DNA of 14,214 nt. It comes from Nitrososphaerales archaeon TH5896. Lineage in GTDB: Archaea; Thermoproteota; Nitrososphaeria; Nitrososphaerales; Nitrososphaeraceae. The translations under genes were made by a program, and so were the position numbers. Numbering within the stretch: the stretch's first letter is position 1; each line of letters opens with the position of its first letter. The stretch is taken from contig JAATVP010000247.1 in assembly GCA_014523625.1 (NCBI GenBank), positions 1 through 14,214 of the forward strand, read 5' to 3'. The notes beneath the pieces were generated by a model that saw only the letters and a program-made list of their open reading frames with translations, was not told the DNA's origin and made no database searches. This document shows positions 1 to 6,770 of the stretch, piece after piece.

Positions 1-452
1 CCGCCTCAATTAGGGAGATTTGTGTCAACAACCTAATCTATACTCCCGAAGAAGTATAAGAACATTCATTTGATAAAGTGGCAAGGCTTGTTAAGCGTTG
101 CATTATGCACTTGAGGATAAGATCCTTGATCTCATCAAAATCTAAAAGGCAACGCCGGATTCGATATGTTCCATTCGAATGTTTCGCTCTAAGATGATGA
201 AGTCATATTTTCAAGGGGGGCGATTAAAGACAGAGGAGGTGGAGTAGTGCGATTCCTTCATTAATTGCTACTATACTGGCCTGATTCAGCAGTATTTTAC
301 TCGGAAATCACGATTAGGAAGCTGTATCCTAATAATTAGGAAGTAACATGACGACTGATGTTCACTAATCTATCAAGAAACGATTACTTAATAGGATATG
401 GTGTGGATAATGTGTTGATAATATAGTAAATACCAGTATTCTATATTAAAAA

Positions 453-468
453 TTCATATATATATTTT
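453..468 (+). promoter_or_regulatory. Archaeal TATA-box candidate upstream of a small ORF
   Basis: The sequence TTCATATATATATTTT is a strong AT-rich TATA-like element. It lies about 45 nt upstream of the ATG at 512, so transcription starting about 25 nt downstream would give a short leader. Placement is inferred from the archaeal TATA-to-start distance; the surrounding DNA is also AT-rich, which raises the chance of a fortuitous match. Confidence 0.35.
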
Positions 469-511
469 TGAAATCAAGGTAACCTAGTACTGGTTATTGC
501 TCAGAACATCA

Positions 512-628
512 ATGTGGACACTGGACGAGATTGAAATATTTCGGGCTAGCATGACCGCCTCAGGAGACATTGATGCTCTTCTAGCAGAAGGGTTTTCGGT
601 TCTTAAATTGCGACAGAAAGGGCTATGA
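512..628 (+). CDS. Possible 38-residue small protein or gene remnant
   Basis: An ATG opens 38 codons ending in TGA. The peptide begins MWTLDEIEIFRAS and continues with an Ala/Leu-rich stretch (IDALLAEGFSVLKL), so it could form an amphipathic helix. It has no cysteines and no signal peptide. In-frame codons continue upstream to about 488 before a TAG, so a TTG at 497 is an alternative start. The TATA-like element at 453-468 is well placed. I do not recognise the protein. It could be a genuine microprotein or the tail of a lost gene. Confidence 0.25.
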   Translation: MWTLDEIEIFRASMTASGDIDALLAEGFSVLKLRQKGL

Positions 629-1120
629 TATAATGCGGAGTACCACATCACACCAGTCAATAAAACATTAAGCCCACTCTATTTTATTCTTGAATTTAGT
701 TAGTTCAGAACGTGATGCGCTACGATATGGAGCTTTCAGTAAAGATTACATTAATTTAAGACAATGTGTCTTCTTACGATTCTTCAGATCCAATGACACT
801 TTGATGACAATGACAGGTTATATATTCCATTGAATTATCCGAGGAGGTCCAGTGAATAGTAATTAGATTAATTTTGTAACATTTCCTCCAACATGAAGTC
901 TGTTAATAGACCATTGGTATTTCTATTGTATAACAATGGATGTAACTAATCGTTAGACTTTACTCGGGATGATGAAAGATCAAACAAATTCATAACTAAT
1001 CTTGAATTAGTTACGATAAATGATCTTTAGGAATAGATGTGACGGCCTGGAAATGGACACATCATGTATCCATCATATCATCTGTACTTATTATAACAAT
1101 GAATACAAAGAATGGACGAA

Positions 1121-1135
1121 ACTGATTTCATCAGT
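1121..1135 (-). terminator. Possible hairpin terminator after the protease operon
   Basis: On the minus strand, ACTGAT and ATCAGT form a six-base stem around a three-base GAA loop. A moderately T-rich stretch follows, about 20 nt beyond the stop of the frameshifted C-terminal region of the protease. The stem is short and the T tract broken, so this is weak evidence. Confidence 0.3.
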
Positions 1136-1154
1136 CCCTACACTGTGCGTATAG

Positions 1155-1520
1155 TTAGCTTGAACCTGGAATAGTAGATGTGCCATTTGCAACTTGGGCT
1201 CCTTCGATTACAAAATCTCTAGATGCCTGTAATTTTTTCCCCGATAAATTATCTATTATACTATAATTCAGAACATAATTTCCTGGTTCTAAATTTCCAC
1301 TGATACTATAGATCTCAAATGTGTATGACCGAAGACTATTAATTGCTTGATCTGCTGAAATTGCTGCATTAAAGGGTTCTAATTCGTATGTTACATTAAC
1401 AGGAATGCCTTGTTTATCCATTACTGTGAATTTTCCACCTGAATTTGTGAGAAACTGGATATTTCCAAACTCGTCTTCCAGTGGTTTTTGGGTTAAACCC
1501 ACATATTCAACAGTCAATTT
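1155..1520 (-). pseudogene. Detached C-terminal beta domain of the subtilase, out of frame by one base
   Basis: This reading frame carries about 120 residues ending ...GTSTIPGSS and overlaps the 3' end of the protease frame. It has no convincing start: the first possible codon is a TTG at 1607 with no signal peptide behind it. The protease frame ends FKPEDEIDC-stop, whereas this frame reads KLTVEYVGLT across the same bases. Removing one A from the AAA run at 1518-1520 gives KPEDELTVEYVG, a smooth join. The domain is beta-rich with repeated YxFEIY/NYVLNY-type strands, as expected of an immunoglobulin-like or P-domain-like tail on a secreted protease. It is therefore best read as the severed C-terminus of the upstream gene, giving a full protein of about 695 residues. 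Programmed frameshifting is possible, but the A run is only three bases long. Confidence 0.6.
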
Positions 1521-3231
1521 CATCCTCGGGTTTAAATTTATTAGATCCGTGCTCTTTATATACACCAAAGGTTCCATTTTGAGATCCAGGTTCAATAAAT
1601 GTATCAAATGTAACCCGAAGGTCCTCTCTGGAGGTGAAATCTCCTAAGTACAACAATGGTTCTGCATTAACGTCTGTATCATTGCTAAAATAACCATGGC
1701 CTTGGCCGTTGCATACGGTATCTGGGGTAGAACCTGCACGCTCAAGCTCTAGACGAATTTCGGAAGGAGACATGCTTGGTGTCATTGACTTAATGAGCGC
1801 AACAGCACCCGTCACATGAGGGGCCGCAGCGCTGGTACCGCCCATCGTTGCATACGATCCATTCAAATAGGTTGAGTTTATTTTCACCCCCGGTGAGGCA
1901 AGGTCGACGACTGGCCCATAGTTACTAAAGCTAGCAAATGAATCATCGCTTAAGAAATCTGAAAAATTTCCGGCATCGGCATATATAGGAGAGTCTTGTG
2001 AACCACACTTACCGTCCCTATCGGCAATTGCTGATACAGTTATCACTTCGCTATTATTTGCCGGCGAGAACAGGGCTGCATCTTCATGAAGATTCCCCGC
2101 TGCTACGACGTACACGACATTTGCTTGTATAGATTCTCTTATCGCCTCATCCAATGCAGACGAATTACACTTGCATCCTAAACTTAAATTTGTGACATCT
2201 ATCTTATCTGCGTTCCTAGTAACATATGCAATTGCACTTATTACAGAAGATATGGAACCTTCGCACTTTCCAGTAATCGGATTCAGTTCTAGCACTTTAA
2301 TAGACCAAAGGTTTGCGCCTGGCGCTATCCCGACTACTCCTAATGAATTGCGTTTAGCTGCAATTATGCCTGAGACATGAGTACCGTGACCGCAGTTGTC
2401 ATCACCTGATGTAGACGGATAGGGAGAAAACGGGGGATAAAGCTTAGGTGTGTTCGCTGAAGCGTCATTTAGGCTTTGATGCACTTTCTCCGTATCTATA
2501 TTACTGGCAGTCAACGAGGAGTCACTAGAAGCCTCCTCCTGAGGAATTATCGTAGTTGTGTTTGCATAAATATTCAGGTCTGGATGATCAAGGTCGATCC
2601 CAGTATCTATCACAGCGATATCTGAATTAATATTTGGCATAGGACCTTCGGAGTCAATATGTAATGGAACAGCTTCTACTCTATACAAATTACTTGGTAC
2701 CAATTCTGAGAACGGAACAACCGTTTGATCCTGCTCTACATACTTAACACGAGGATCAATCCTAAGAAGGGGGAGTAGCTGATCAACAATAAGTTGGTTT
2801 GGTGCTTTGAATGCAAAGCCTGCCAGCGTACTGTTGTATGTAAATATGATTTCCGCACCAATATTTTCAACTATTTCATTTAACCCCTGGAAAGCGTCTT
2901 GTAATGAAGTGATATTATTTACAATGGCATCATCGAACACAACGATGTATTGAAACGGTATTTTTTCTCCACCAGCGTCGGTATTAATGCTCTCTGTTTT
3001 ATTATAAGAAATTAGACCGGTACTTGGCATCGACTGTGGTGATGGAAGAGGTGGCTCAGGAGTATCACCATCGGAATCTTCTTCGACTTCTCTTGTTATC
3101 GTTATAACACCTTCTATACCCTTATTCTGATCTGTTTGAGCTTGCACTGCCTGAGCTATATTGACCACTAGGAAAAAAATCATGAAGCAAAGAGATATTT
3201 TAGTGAAAGAATTAGTTACCTTCATATCCAT
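1507..3231 (-). CDS. Secreted S8 family subtilisin-like serine protease (C-terminus frameshifted)
   Basis: This is a secreted serine endopeptidase. The longest frame opens at a TTG at 3243, overlapping the upstream stop. I prefer the ATG at 3231, with the ATG at 3225 also possible. Residue numbers here follow the 578-residue form from 3243. A signal peptide occupies about 8-36, ending AQAVQAQ. An acidic/proline-rich linker follows (about 52-75), then an I9-type inhibitor propeptide (about 97-175, IPFQYIVVFDDAI ... VKYVEQDQ). The catalytic domain runs about 205-515: Asp213 in AVIDTGIDLDHPD, His286 in CGHGTHVSG, oxyanion Asn384 in VVAAGN, and nucleophile Ser471 in GGTSAAAPH. A Ser/Thr-rich insert separates Asp from His (about 228-280). 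Seven cysteines after the signal peptide could form disulfides outside the cell. It is the last gene of an operon with two exported calcium-binding or adhesion-like proteins, which may anchor it or be its substrates. A one-base insertion at 1518-1520 ends it early. Confidence 0.9.
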   Translation of the reverse strand: MDMKVTNSFTKISLCFMIFFLVVNIAQAVQAQTDQNKGIEGVITITREVEEDSDGDTPEPPLPSPQSMPSTGLISYNKTESINTDAGGEKIPFQYIVVFDDAIVNNITSLQDAFQGLNEIVENIGAEIIFTYNSTLAGFAFKAPNQLIVDQLLPLLRIDPRVKYVEQDQTVVPFSELVPSNLYRVEAVPLHIDSEGPMPNINSDIAVIDTGIDLDHPDLNIYANTTTIIPQEEASSDSSLTASNIDTEKVHQSLNDASANTPKLYPPFSPYPSTSGDDNCGHGTHVSGIIAAKRNSLGVVGIAPGANLWSIKVLELNPITGKCEGSISSVISAIAYVTRNADKIDVTNLSLGCKCNSSALDEAIRESIQANVVYVVAAGNLHEDAALFSPANNSEVITVSAIADRDGKCGSQDSPIYADAGNFSDFLSDDSFASFSNYGPVVDLASPGVKINSTYLNGSYATMGGTSAAAPHVTGAVALIKSMTPSMSPSEIRLELERAGSTPDTVCNGQGHGYFSNDTDVNAEPLLYLGDFTSREDLRVTFDTFIEPGSQNGTFGVYKEHGSNKFKPEDEIDC

Positions 3232-3239
3232 CCCGAATC

Positions 3240-4364
3240 TCAAGGGGCACTACACCTTACCGGCAGATTATACTCGAGTTGTTCATTACTAATATCGTTT
3301 GACATCGTGTACTCGAAATCCGTAGCTCCCCCTCCCCAATTCCCCGCACTAGCACTTGCACCATTACCCGCACTAGCACTTGCACTTGCTCCATTACCCG
3401 CTTCAGGTGCATTCACCGAAGGTTCCAATGAACCTTGTCCGATTTTACAACCAGACAAAGGCTCAAAGCTAATATAAATAACTGATTCCTGATCAGCCAT
3501 TCTTAATTCCAGATCCTCTCCAGCGTAAACTGTTTGTTCATTTCCACCCGGAGTTTTAGCGGACACTTGCACACAGGAATGATCTAGTACGGTCAAATAC
3601 ACGGTACCCGTGCTACTTTTTCCTTTCCCACTACTTACCGTATAATTAAAAGAATCTCTACCCGCGCTTTGAGGAATATAAGTTAAGCTCCCATCCCCTT
3701 CAGATGCATCAACAAGTGTACCACTCCCAGGGTTAGAGACATCCACGAAAGTTAAAGCACTCCCGGCATCATAATACTTTCGAAGATCCTGATCGAGAGG
3801 TGTTTCCTCACAAGTTTTTACTTCTATATCCTTCACCGCGATGGGAGGCTCCTCACTTGGGGGTAAACATTCGTCTACCTTAATGTCAACCATACCTACA
3901 TTTTCACTAGGCGCTTTGCCATCATCTACAAAATATGTAAAGTAATCATCACCCACGAAATCAAGCGATGGGGCATAAGTAACATCTGCTGCCCCTTCGC
4001 TTTGATAGGTAAGGTTACCATTTTCAGGATCGGTATCAATTTCATATGTCAGATCGTCTCCATCAGCATCGGAGCCCATTAATGTTATTGTCACCTGTGT
4101 GTTGTTACATGTCACTACTGGAGAAGGGTCAATTGCTATAGGATTGGCATTTATTATTACCGAGATAGTTTTAGAGGATTGCGTCGTGTCGGGTGTTGCT
4201 GATGTTGGAGTTGCTACTGGGACGATGCTACCAACAAGTCCTAGGCTTGTGACGCAGAGACCAAGTAATATCATAGATGTTGCCATCGAGACAGAAAGAA
4301 ACCTGCTCTTATGATATAGTATTAGCCTTTTTACACTACAACTTCTTATCCAACTATAGTACAT
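3240..4364 (-). CDS. Exported protein with tandem cadherin/Ig-like domains
   Basis: The 374-residue protein starts with an ATG that overlaps the end of the upstream gene by 19 bases; an internal ATG at 4286 (residue 27) is an alternative. A hydrophobic export segment lies at about 28-50. Two domains of the bacterial cadherin-like/VCBS type follow. The first is about residues 74-164, with GSDADGDDLTYEI, a calcium-site-like acidic turn, and DDYFTYFVDDGK. The second is about 172-260, with GSLTYIPQSAGRDSFNYTV. A third beta region (264-374) is split by a low-complexity Gly/Asn/Ala/Ser insert (about 321-346). Cysteines recur near domain edges (86, 166, 185, 264, 306, 371), which suggests extracellular disulfides. 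No enzyme motif is visible. The likely role is a surface or matrix scaffold cotranscribed with the protease, whose gene begins at this gene's TGA. The general class is clear, the exact role is not. Confidence 0.8.
   Translation of the reverse strand: MYYSWIRSCSVKRLILYHKSRFLSVSMATSMILLGLCVTSLGLVGSIVPVATPTSATPDTTQSSKTISVIINANPIAIDPSPVVTCNNTQVTITLMGSDADGDDLTYEIDTDPENGNLTYQSEGAADVTYAPSLDFVGDDYFTYFVDDGKAPSENVGMVDIKVDECLPPSEEPPIAVKDIEVKTCEETPLDQDLRKYYDAGSALTFVDVSNPGSGTLVDASEGDGSLTYIPQSAGRDSFNYTVSSGKGKSSTGTVYLTVLDHSCVQVSAKTPGGNEQTVYAGEDLELRMADQESVIYISFEPLSGCKIGQGSLEPSVNAPEAGNGASASASAGNGASASAGNWGGGATDFEYTMSNDISNEQLEYNLPVRCSAP
3343..3396 (-). repeat. Coding minisatellite for the Gly-Asn-Gly-Ala-Ser insert
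   Basis: A 24-bp unit (plus strand begins CCCGCACTAGCACTTGCA) is followed by a second copy carrying six extra bases. Together they encode two GNGASAS-type peptide repeats inside the third beta region of the cadherin-like protein. Slippage-prone coding repeats of this kind can change length between strains. Confidence 0.7.
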
Positions 4365-5146
4365 ATTTCAATATACCTAAACTTATCGTTTCCAGCTACA
4401 TCTGCCTTAGGGGTGTACTCTATTGTGCTACCATCAGTGCTAATCGCAGTCCCAATCCTAGTTTCTAGATGAAATTCCTTAATCCGACATCCCGGAGTTA
4501 AGGAAGGCGAAATTGATTTCTTCTCATTTTGATTAATTTCAACTTTAAGTGTTGAAGGGTCTGAAATATCAGGTGCAGGGTCACAAATATCACCTAGACC
4601 ATCACCATCGGCATCTTCCTGTCCTGAATTAGCTATATCAGGACAATTATCGTTTTCACCAATTACTCCATCACCATCAGCATCCGAGTCATCGGTTTCA
4701 TCACAGGTATCACCTAGACCATCACCATCGGCATCTTCCTGTCCTGAATTAGCTATATCAGGACAATTATCCACCGCATCAACTAAACCATCACCATCTG
4801 TATCCTGATTGCAAGCATTGGTTGGATCATTAGGACACTCATCTTCCGCATCAGCTAAACCATCACCATCTGAATCGTCTCCATCACCTTCATCACTAGA
4901 TCCATCTTGAGAACCTTCATCACTAGATCCATCTTGAGAACCTTCATCACTAAATCCATCTTGAGAACCTTCATCACTAAATCCATCTTGAGAACCTTCA
5001 TCACTAGATCCATGTAAATTCATGATAAATAATTCAGTTGTCGTCGATTCTGTGGAAAATATGGTTAATGCTACAATTGCTAAAAGCACAATCTTGAGTT
5101 TAGTAATCCCGCTGGTACATGAATTGTTCAGATTTGCATCTATCAT
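4346..5146 (-). CDS. Exported acidic protein with thrombospondin type-3 calcium-binding repeats
   Basis: This is the first gene of the operon. The frame opens at a TTG at 5152; the ATG at 5146 is preferred, giving 266 residues. Numbering follows the 268-residue form. A hydrophobic signal or anchor segment lies at about 18-34. Four copies of the nonapeptide SDEGSQDG(F/S) (50-85) form a strongly acidic stalk. Thrombospondin type-3 repeats follow (about 92-195), recognisable by DSDGDGLADAEDECPND, DTDGDGLVDAVDNCP and DADGDGLGDTCD; these Asp-rich loops bind calcium in known homologues. A C-terminal beta segment (200-268, with STIEYTPKADVAGNDKFRY) resembles part of a cadherin-like domain and may pair with those of the next gene. 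The protein is probably exported and calcium-stabilised. The near-identical repeats point to recent internal duplication. A spacer or surface structural role is inferred; no catalytic motif is seen. Confidence 0.8.
   Translation of the reverse strand: MIDANLNNSCTSGITKLKIVLLAIVALTIFSTESTTTELFIMNLHGSSDEGSQDGFSDEGSQDGFSDEGSQDGSSDEGSQDGSSDEGDGDDSDGDGLADAEDECPNDPTNACNQDTDGDGLVDAVDNCPDIANSGQEDADGDGLGDTCDETDDSDADGDGVIGENDNCPDIANSGQEDADGDGLGDICDPAPDISDPSTLKVEINQNEKKSISPSLTPGCRIKEFHLETRIGTAISTDGSTIEYTPKADVAGNDKFRYIEICTIVG
4588..4651 (-). repeat. 64-bp perfect direct repeat, copy A (within the TSP3 repeats)
   Basis: Identical over 64 bases to 4708-4771, a spacing of 120 bp or 40 codons. It encodes the unit NCPDIANSGQEDADGDGLGD. 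Identity at synonymous positions means the duplication is recent or kept uniform by recombination. Confidence 0.85.
4708..4771 (-). repeat. 64-bp perfect direct repeat, copy B (within the TSP3 repeats)
   Basis: Second copy of the perfect 64-bp repeat at 4588-4651. Flanking sequence diverges at once on both sides (CGTTTT against CCACCG at one end), so the duplicated block is sharply bounded. Confidence 0.85.
4890..5014 (-). repeat. 27-bp tandem repeat encoding an acidic nonapeptide (4.6 copies)
   Basis: Four full copies (4890-4916, 4917-4943, 4944-4970, 4971-4997) and a partial copy (4998-5014) of a 27-bp unit. On the plus strand the unit starts TCATCACTAGATCC, with TCATCACTAAATCC in the two middle copies. 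The one base difference converts Ser to Phe at the unit end. The repeat lies just after the signal segment and is a likely site of length variation. Confidence 0.9.
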
Positions 5147-5314
5147 CCTCAACTTGATAAAGATCTTTCTCCTGCCATCTTCATGGCCATTAGTCTCAAG
5201 TTATCATTTTTACACCCGAAAAATGATTTCTTCCTTCTATTTCGGTCAACAACTACCTCCCCATACCATATTGCAAAAAGACTTCTGCCACGAACTACAT
5301 TCGATCAGCCAAAA

Positions 5315-5366
5315 TGAAACGCCCGATAATATATAGTTAAATATCTGTCTGAAACGCCCGATAATA
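5315..5366. promoter_or_regulatory. 17-bp direct repeat flanking a TATA-like element (candidate operator/promoter)
   Basis: TGAAACGCCCGATAATA occurs at 5315-5331 and again at 5350-5366, 35 bp apart start to start. Between the copies, the minus strand reads TATTTAACTATATATT, a TATA-like element pointing toward the protease operon. Two exact GC-containing 17-mers in AT-rich DNA are unlikely by chance. They could be a regulator binding site. If the TATA element is used, the operon would have an untranslated leader of about 160 nt, long for this kind of archaeon. Function is inferred. Confidence 0.4.
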
Positions 5367-5455
5367 GAATAGCTAGAATAAGCAAGATCGTTAGTACCAA
5401 TCGTGATAATTGTCTCGATTTTGTAATTCAGTTCTGCGGTTCTACTGGAAGTTAA

Positions 5456-5462
5456 TTTATAT
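5456..5462 (+). promoter_or_regulatory. TATA box of the decayed gene at 5479
   Basis: TTTATAT begins 23 nt upstream of the ATG at 5479, the spacing expected for a leaderless archaeal transcript. This supports the ATG having once been a real start. Confidence 0.45.
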
Positions 5463-5478
5463 CACATAATAGCATACA

Positions 5479-5812
5479 ATGGATATACTTATAACATTTT
5501 CTCTAGTTCACGGCGACATCTACTTAAATTGCCCTTTAGATAGTGATGTCGGCTACCGTGATACGATCACTGGCCTTAATCTGAAGATATCAATTGAGTC
5601 TGGTACTCTCAATCCCATATAATAGACTGAACGTAGCTCGATTTTCTAAAAAGGTATCTAAATTAATATTGAAGGCAGACGAATTAATTCTTGTAATACG
5701 TGCATCTACACGGGTAAATCACTTCCGGAGGAGACTTGCGTATGCATTTAGAAGCACTTATGCCAGGGAACATTACGAGTTGCGTGTGACTATAATTGGC
5801 AATAAAAGGTAG
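5479..5812 (+). pseudogene. Frameshifted gene for an unrecognised ~110-residue basic protein
   Basis: The first frame opens at the ATG at 5479 (MDILITFSLVHGDIYL ...) and stops at 5620-5622 after 47 codons. A second frame is already open there and runs to 5812, ending ...HYELRVTIIGNKR. Skipping one base at about 5620 joins them as ...ISIESGTLNPINRLNVAR..., a single product of about 110 residues. The C-terminal half is rich in Arg and Lys with alternating hydrophobic residues. There is no signal peptide or TM segment. The well-placed TATA box argues that the 5' part belongs to the gene. I do not recognise the family. The second frame alone (72 codons from a TTG at 5594) is less likely to be an independent gene. 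Confidence 0.45.
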
Positions 5813-5973
5813 AAGTATTAACAGTACATATGACGTACTAAAAATCAAAAGATACTCAAGCTTTAAGCCTATTTCAGATCCACTAAAGTAGATTTTATTA
5901 CTTTCGTTAACTTAATACTACGTCTAATATTACTTTTATAGTAGTTGCGAGTTATCCGAATCTTGTCAGTAAT

Positions 5974-6399
5974 TTGACAGTAAATAAGGAAAATACTTGT
6001 AACACTGTTGATAAAATACTAGTTACTTGTCCAAATAATGGTGCAAACAGACCCGATAAAATCAAAATAAGAGAAGAGTCCAAACTTCCTTCTGGATGTA
6101 AGAGATCTCAATTTAATATCGTGAATGATTCGGATACTCGTACTCTTTCTAAAGAGATTGCATACAGAATGTACGAAATATGTGGGAAATATCCTAGTTT
6201 AGTTATAGCAGAATATAATCGCAAATATATTGATATGAATAAATTTAGAGATTGTGCTTACGAAGTACAGCAAGCTAAGCCATTCTACGATGAATATCAT
6301 CAGCACATTTCACAACACATCGAGGGTATTTGTACTAGAAATAAAGATCGTTACGTTAATGGCTGGCTCTTCGACATACATGGCCGTGTACAGGCGTAG
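5974..6399 (+). pseudogene. N-terminal fragment of an N-formylglutamate-amidohydrolase-like protein
   Basis: The frame is open from 5911, with a TTG at 5974 as first plausible start, and stops at 6397-6399: 141 residues. Residues resemble the start of the N-formylglutamate amidohydrolase (HutG-like, zinc-dependent) fold: KILVTCPNNGANRPDKI at the position of the family's substrate-site loop, then RRxxxFNIVNDSDTRTLSKEIA-like sequence, VIAEYNRKYIDMN, and GWLFDIHG near the end. Known members run about 230-290 residues, and the C-terminal half is missing: reading stops just after the HG and no other frame resumes the homology. There is no ATG and no clear promoter. It is probably a truncated, inactive remnant. 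The family call rests on recalled motifs. Confidence 0.5.
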
Positions 6400-6498
6400 G
6401 CTAACTGTATATTAGGCCTCAAATAGGACTATTTGATACAAAAAAGTATACATGTAAGTATATAAGTATATAGGTACATATCCGCATAGATTCCGATC

Positions 6499-6514
6499 TG
6501 CTTTGTACAAAGCA
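6499..6514. repeat. 16-bp perfect palindrome
   Basis: TGCTTTGTACAAAGCA is perfectly self-complementary. Together with the neighbouring palindrome at 6531-6542 it shares TGCTT half-sites and AAGCA mirror ends, which suggests a pair of dimeric protein sites or a mobile-element end. No adjacent gene makes its function clear. Confidence 0.6.
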
Positions 6515-6530
6515 AAATAGTCAATCAGCA

Positions 6531-6542
6531 TGCTTCGAAGCA
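6531..6542. repeat. 12-bp perfect palindrome
   Basis: TGCTTCGAAGCA is perfectly self-complementary and begins 32 bp after the start of the 16-bp palindrome at 6499, close to three helical turns. It shares the outer TGCTT/AAGCA arms. Confidence 0.55.
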
Positions 6543-6629
6543 AATATGACATCTTAGGAGGAAAAGGTTACTTACATATAATCCTGACTAGGCAGGGATT
6601 CAGGCCCTGTTGATTAGGTATCTTCGTAA

Positions 6630-6770
6630 ATCTTTGAAATCACTTTAAAGTCTTGTCAAACCCCCTTGGGCCTTAAAAAGAAAATTATAGCTATGTTTTC
6701 TGATAACGGAACCCAGCTTTCGTCACCACTATCAAAGATAATAGTCATTCGATTCGAACTTGCAGGCTAG
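6630..6770 (+). pseudogene. Possible remnant of a DDE (rve-type) transposase
   Basis: Forty-six open codons contain AMFSDNGTQLSSPLSK, resembling the second-Asp motif (TDxGxQF) of IS3/IS481-type integrase-core transposases. No start codon, no other catalytic region and no clear terminal repeats are visible. The 15-mer CACTTTAAAGTCTTG within it (6641-6655) occurs again at 12246-12260, perhaps by chance. This would be a small surviving piece of an old insertion sequence. Confidence 0.3.

Larger units (their letters stand above)
1..1154. other. Gene-poor stretch, mostly non-coding
   Basis: All frames are interrupted every few tens of codons. I found only short open stretches and no recognisable gene. 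One runs on the minus strand from about 209 to 36 (about 54 codons, no ATG near its beginning). One runs on the plus strand from about 673 to 830 (about 52 codons, with a possible TTG start near 690). The only stretch with a promoter-like upstream sequence is the 38-codon ORF at 512, listed separately. The region lies downstream of the protease operon and resembles the decayed gene regions elsewhere in the window. No tRNA, rRNA or IS element is recognisable. Confidence 0.5.
5153..5478. other. Intergenic region between divergent genes
   Basis: It separates the minus-strand protease operon from the plus-strand decayed gene at 5479. Plus-strand open codons at 5022-5336 look like a shadow of the operon's 5' end. 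The notable content is the 17-bp direct repeat at 5315-5366. Immediately upstream of the operon start, the minus strand reads ATGGCCATGAAGATGG, which opens an 11-codon peptide ending where the main frame begins. I see no clean TATA box within 60 nt of the operon start. Confidence 0.5.

Noticed and set aside
1507..1521. Programmed ribosomal frameshifting in the protease gene
   Set aside because: The site is only three A's, with no slippery heptamer and no obvious downstream structure. A simple indel is more likely.
4890..5014. CRISPR array
   Set aside because: The repeats are contiguous 27-bp units without spacers, in frame inside a coding region, and encode a clear peptide repeat.
5022..5336. 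A 104-codon plus-strand ORF with hydrophobic segments
   Set aside because: Its 5' half is antisense to the signal-segment region of the operon's first gene, which explains the hydrophobicity. There is no promoter or family signal.
6746..6770. tRNA-like TTCGAATC motif (minus strand GTTCGAATCG)
   Set aside because: No acceptor stem, anticodon arm or D-loop can be drawn around it, so it is a chance T-loop-like sequence.
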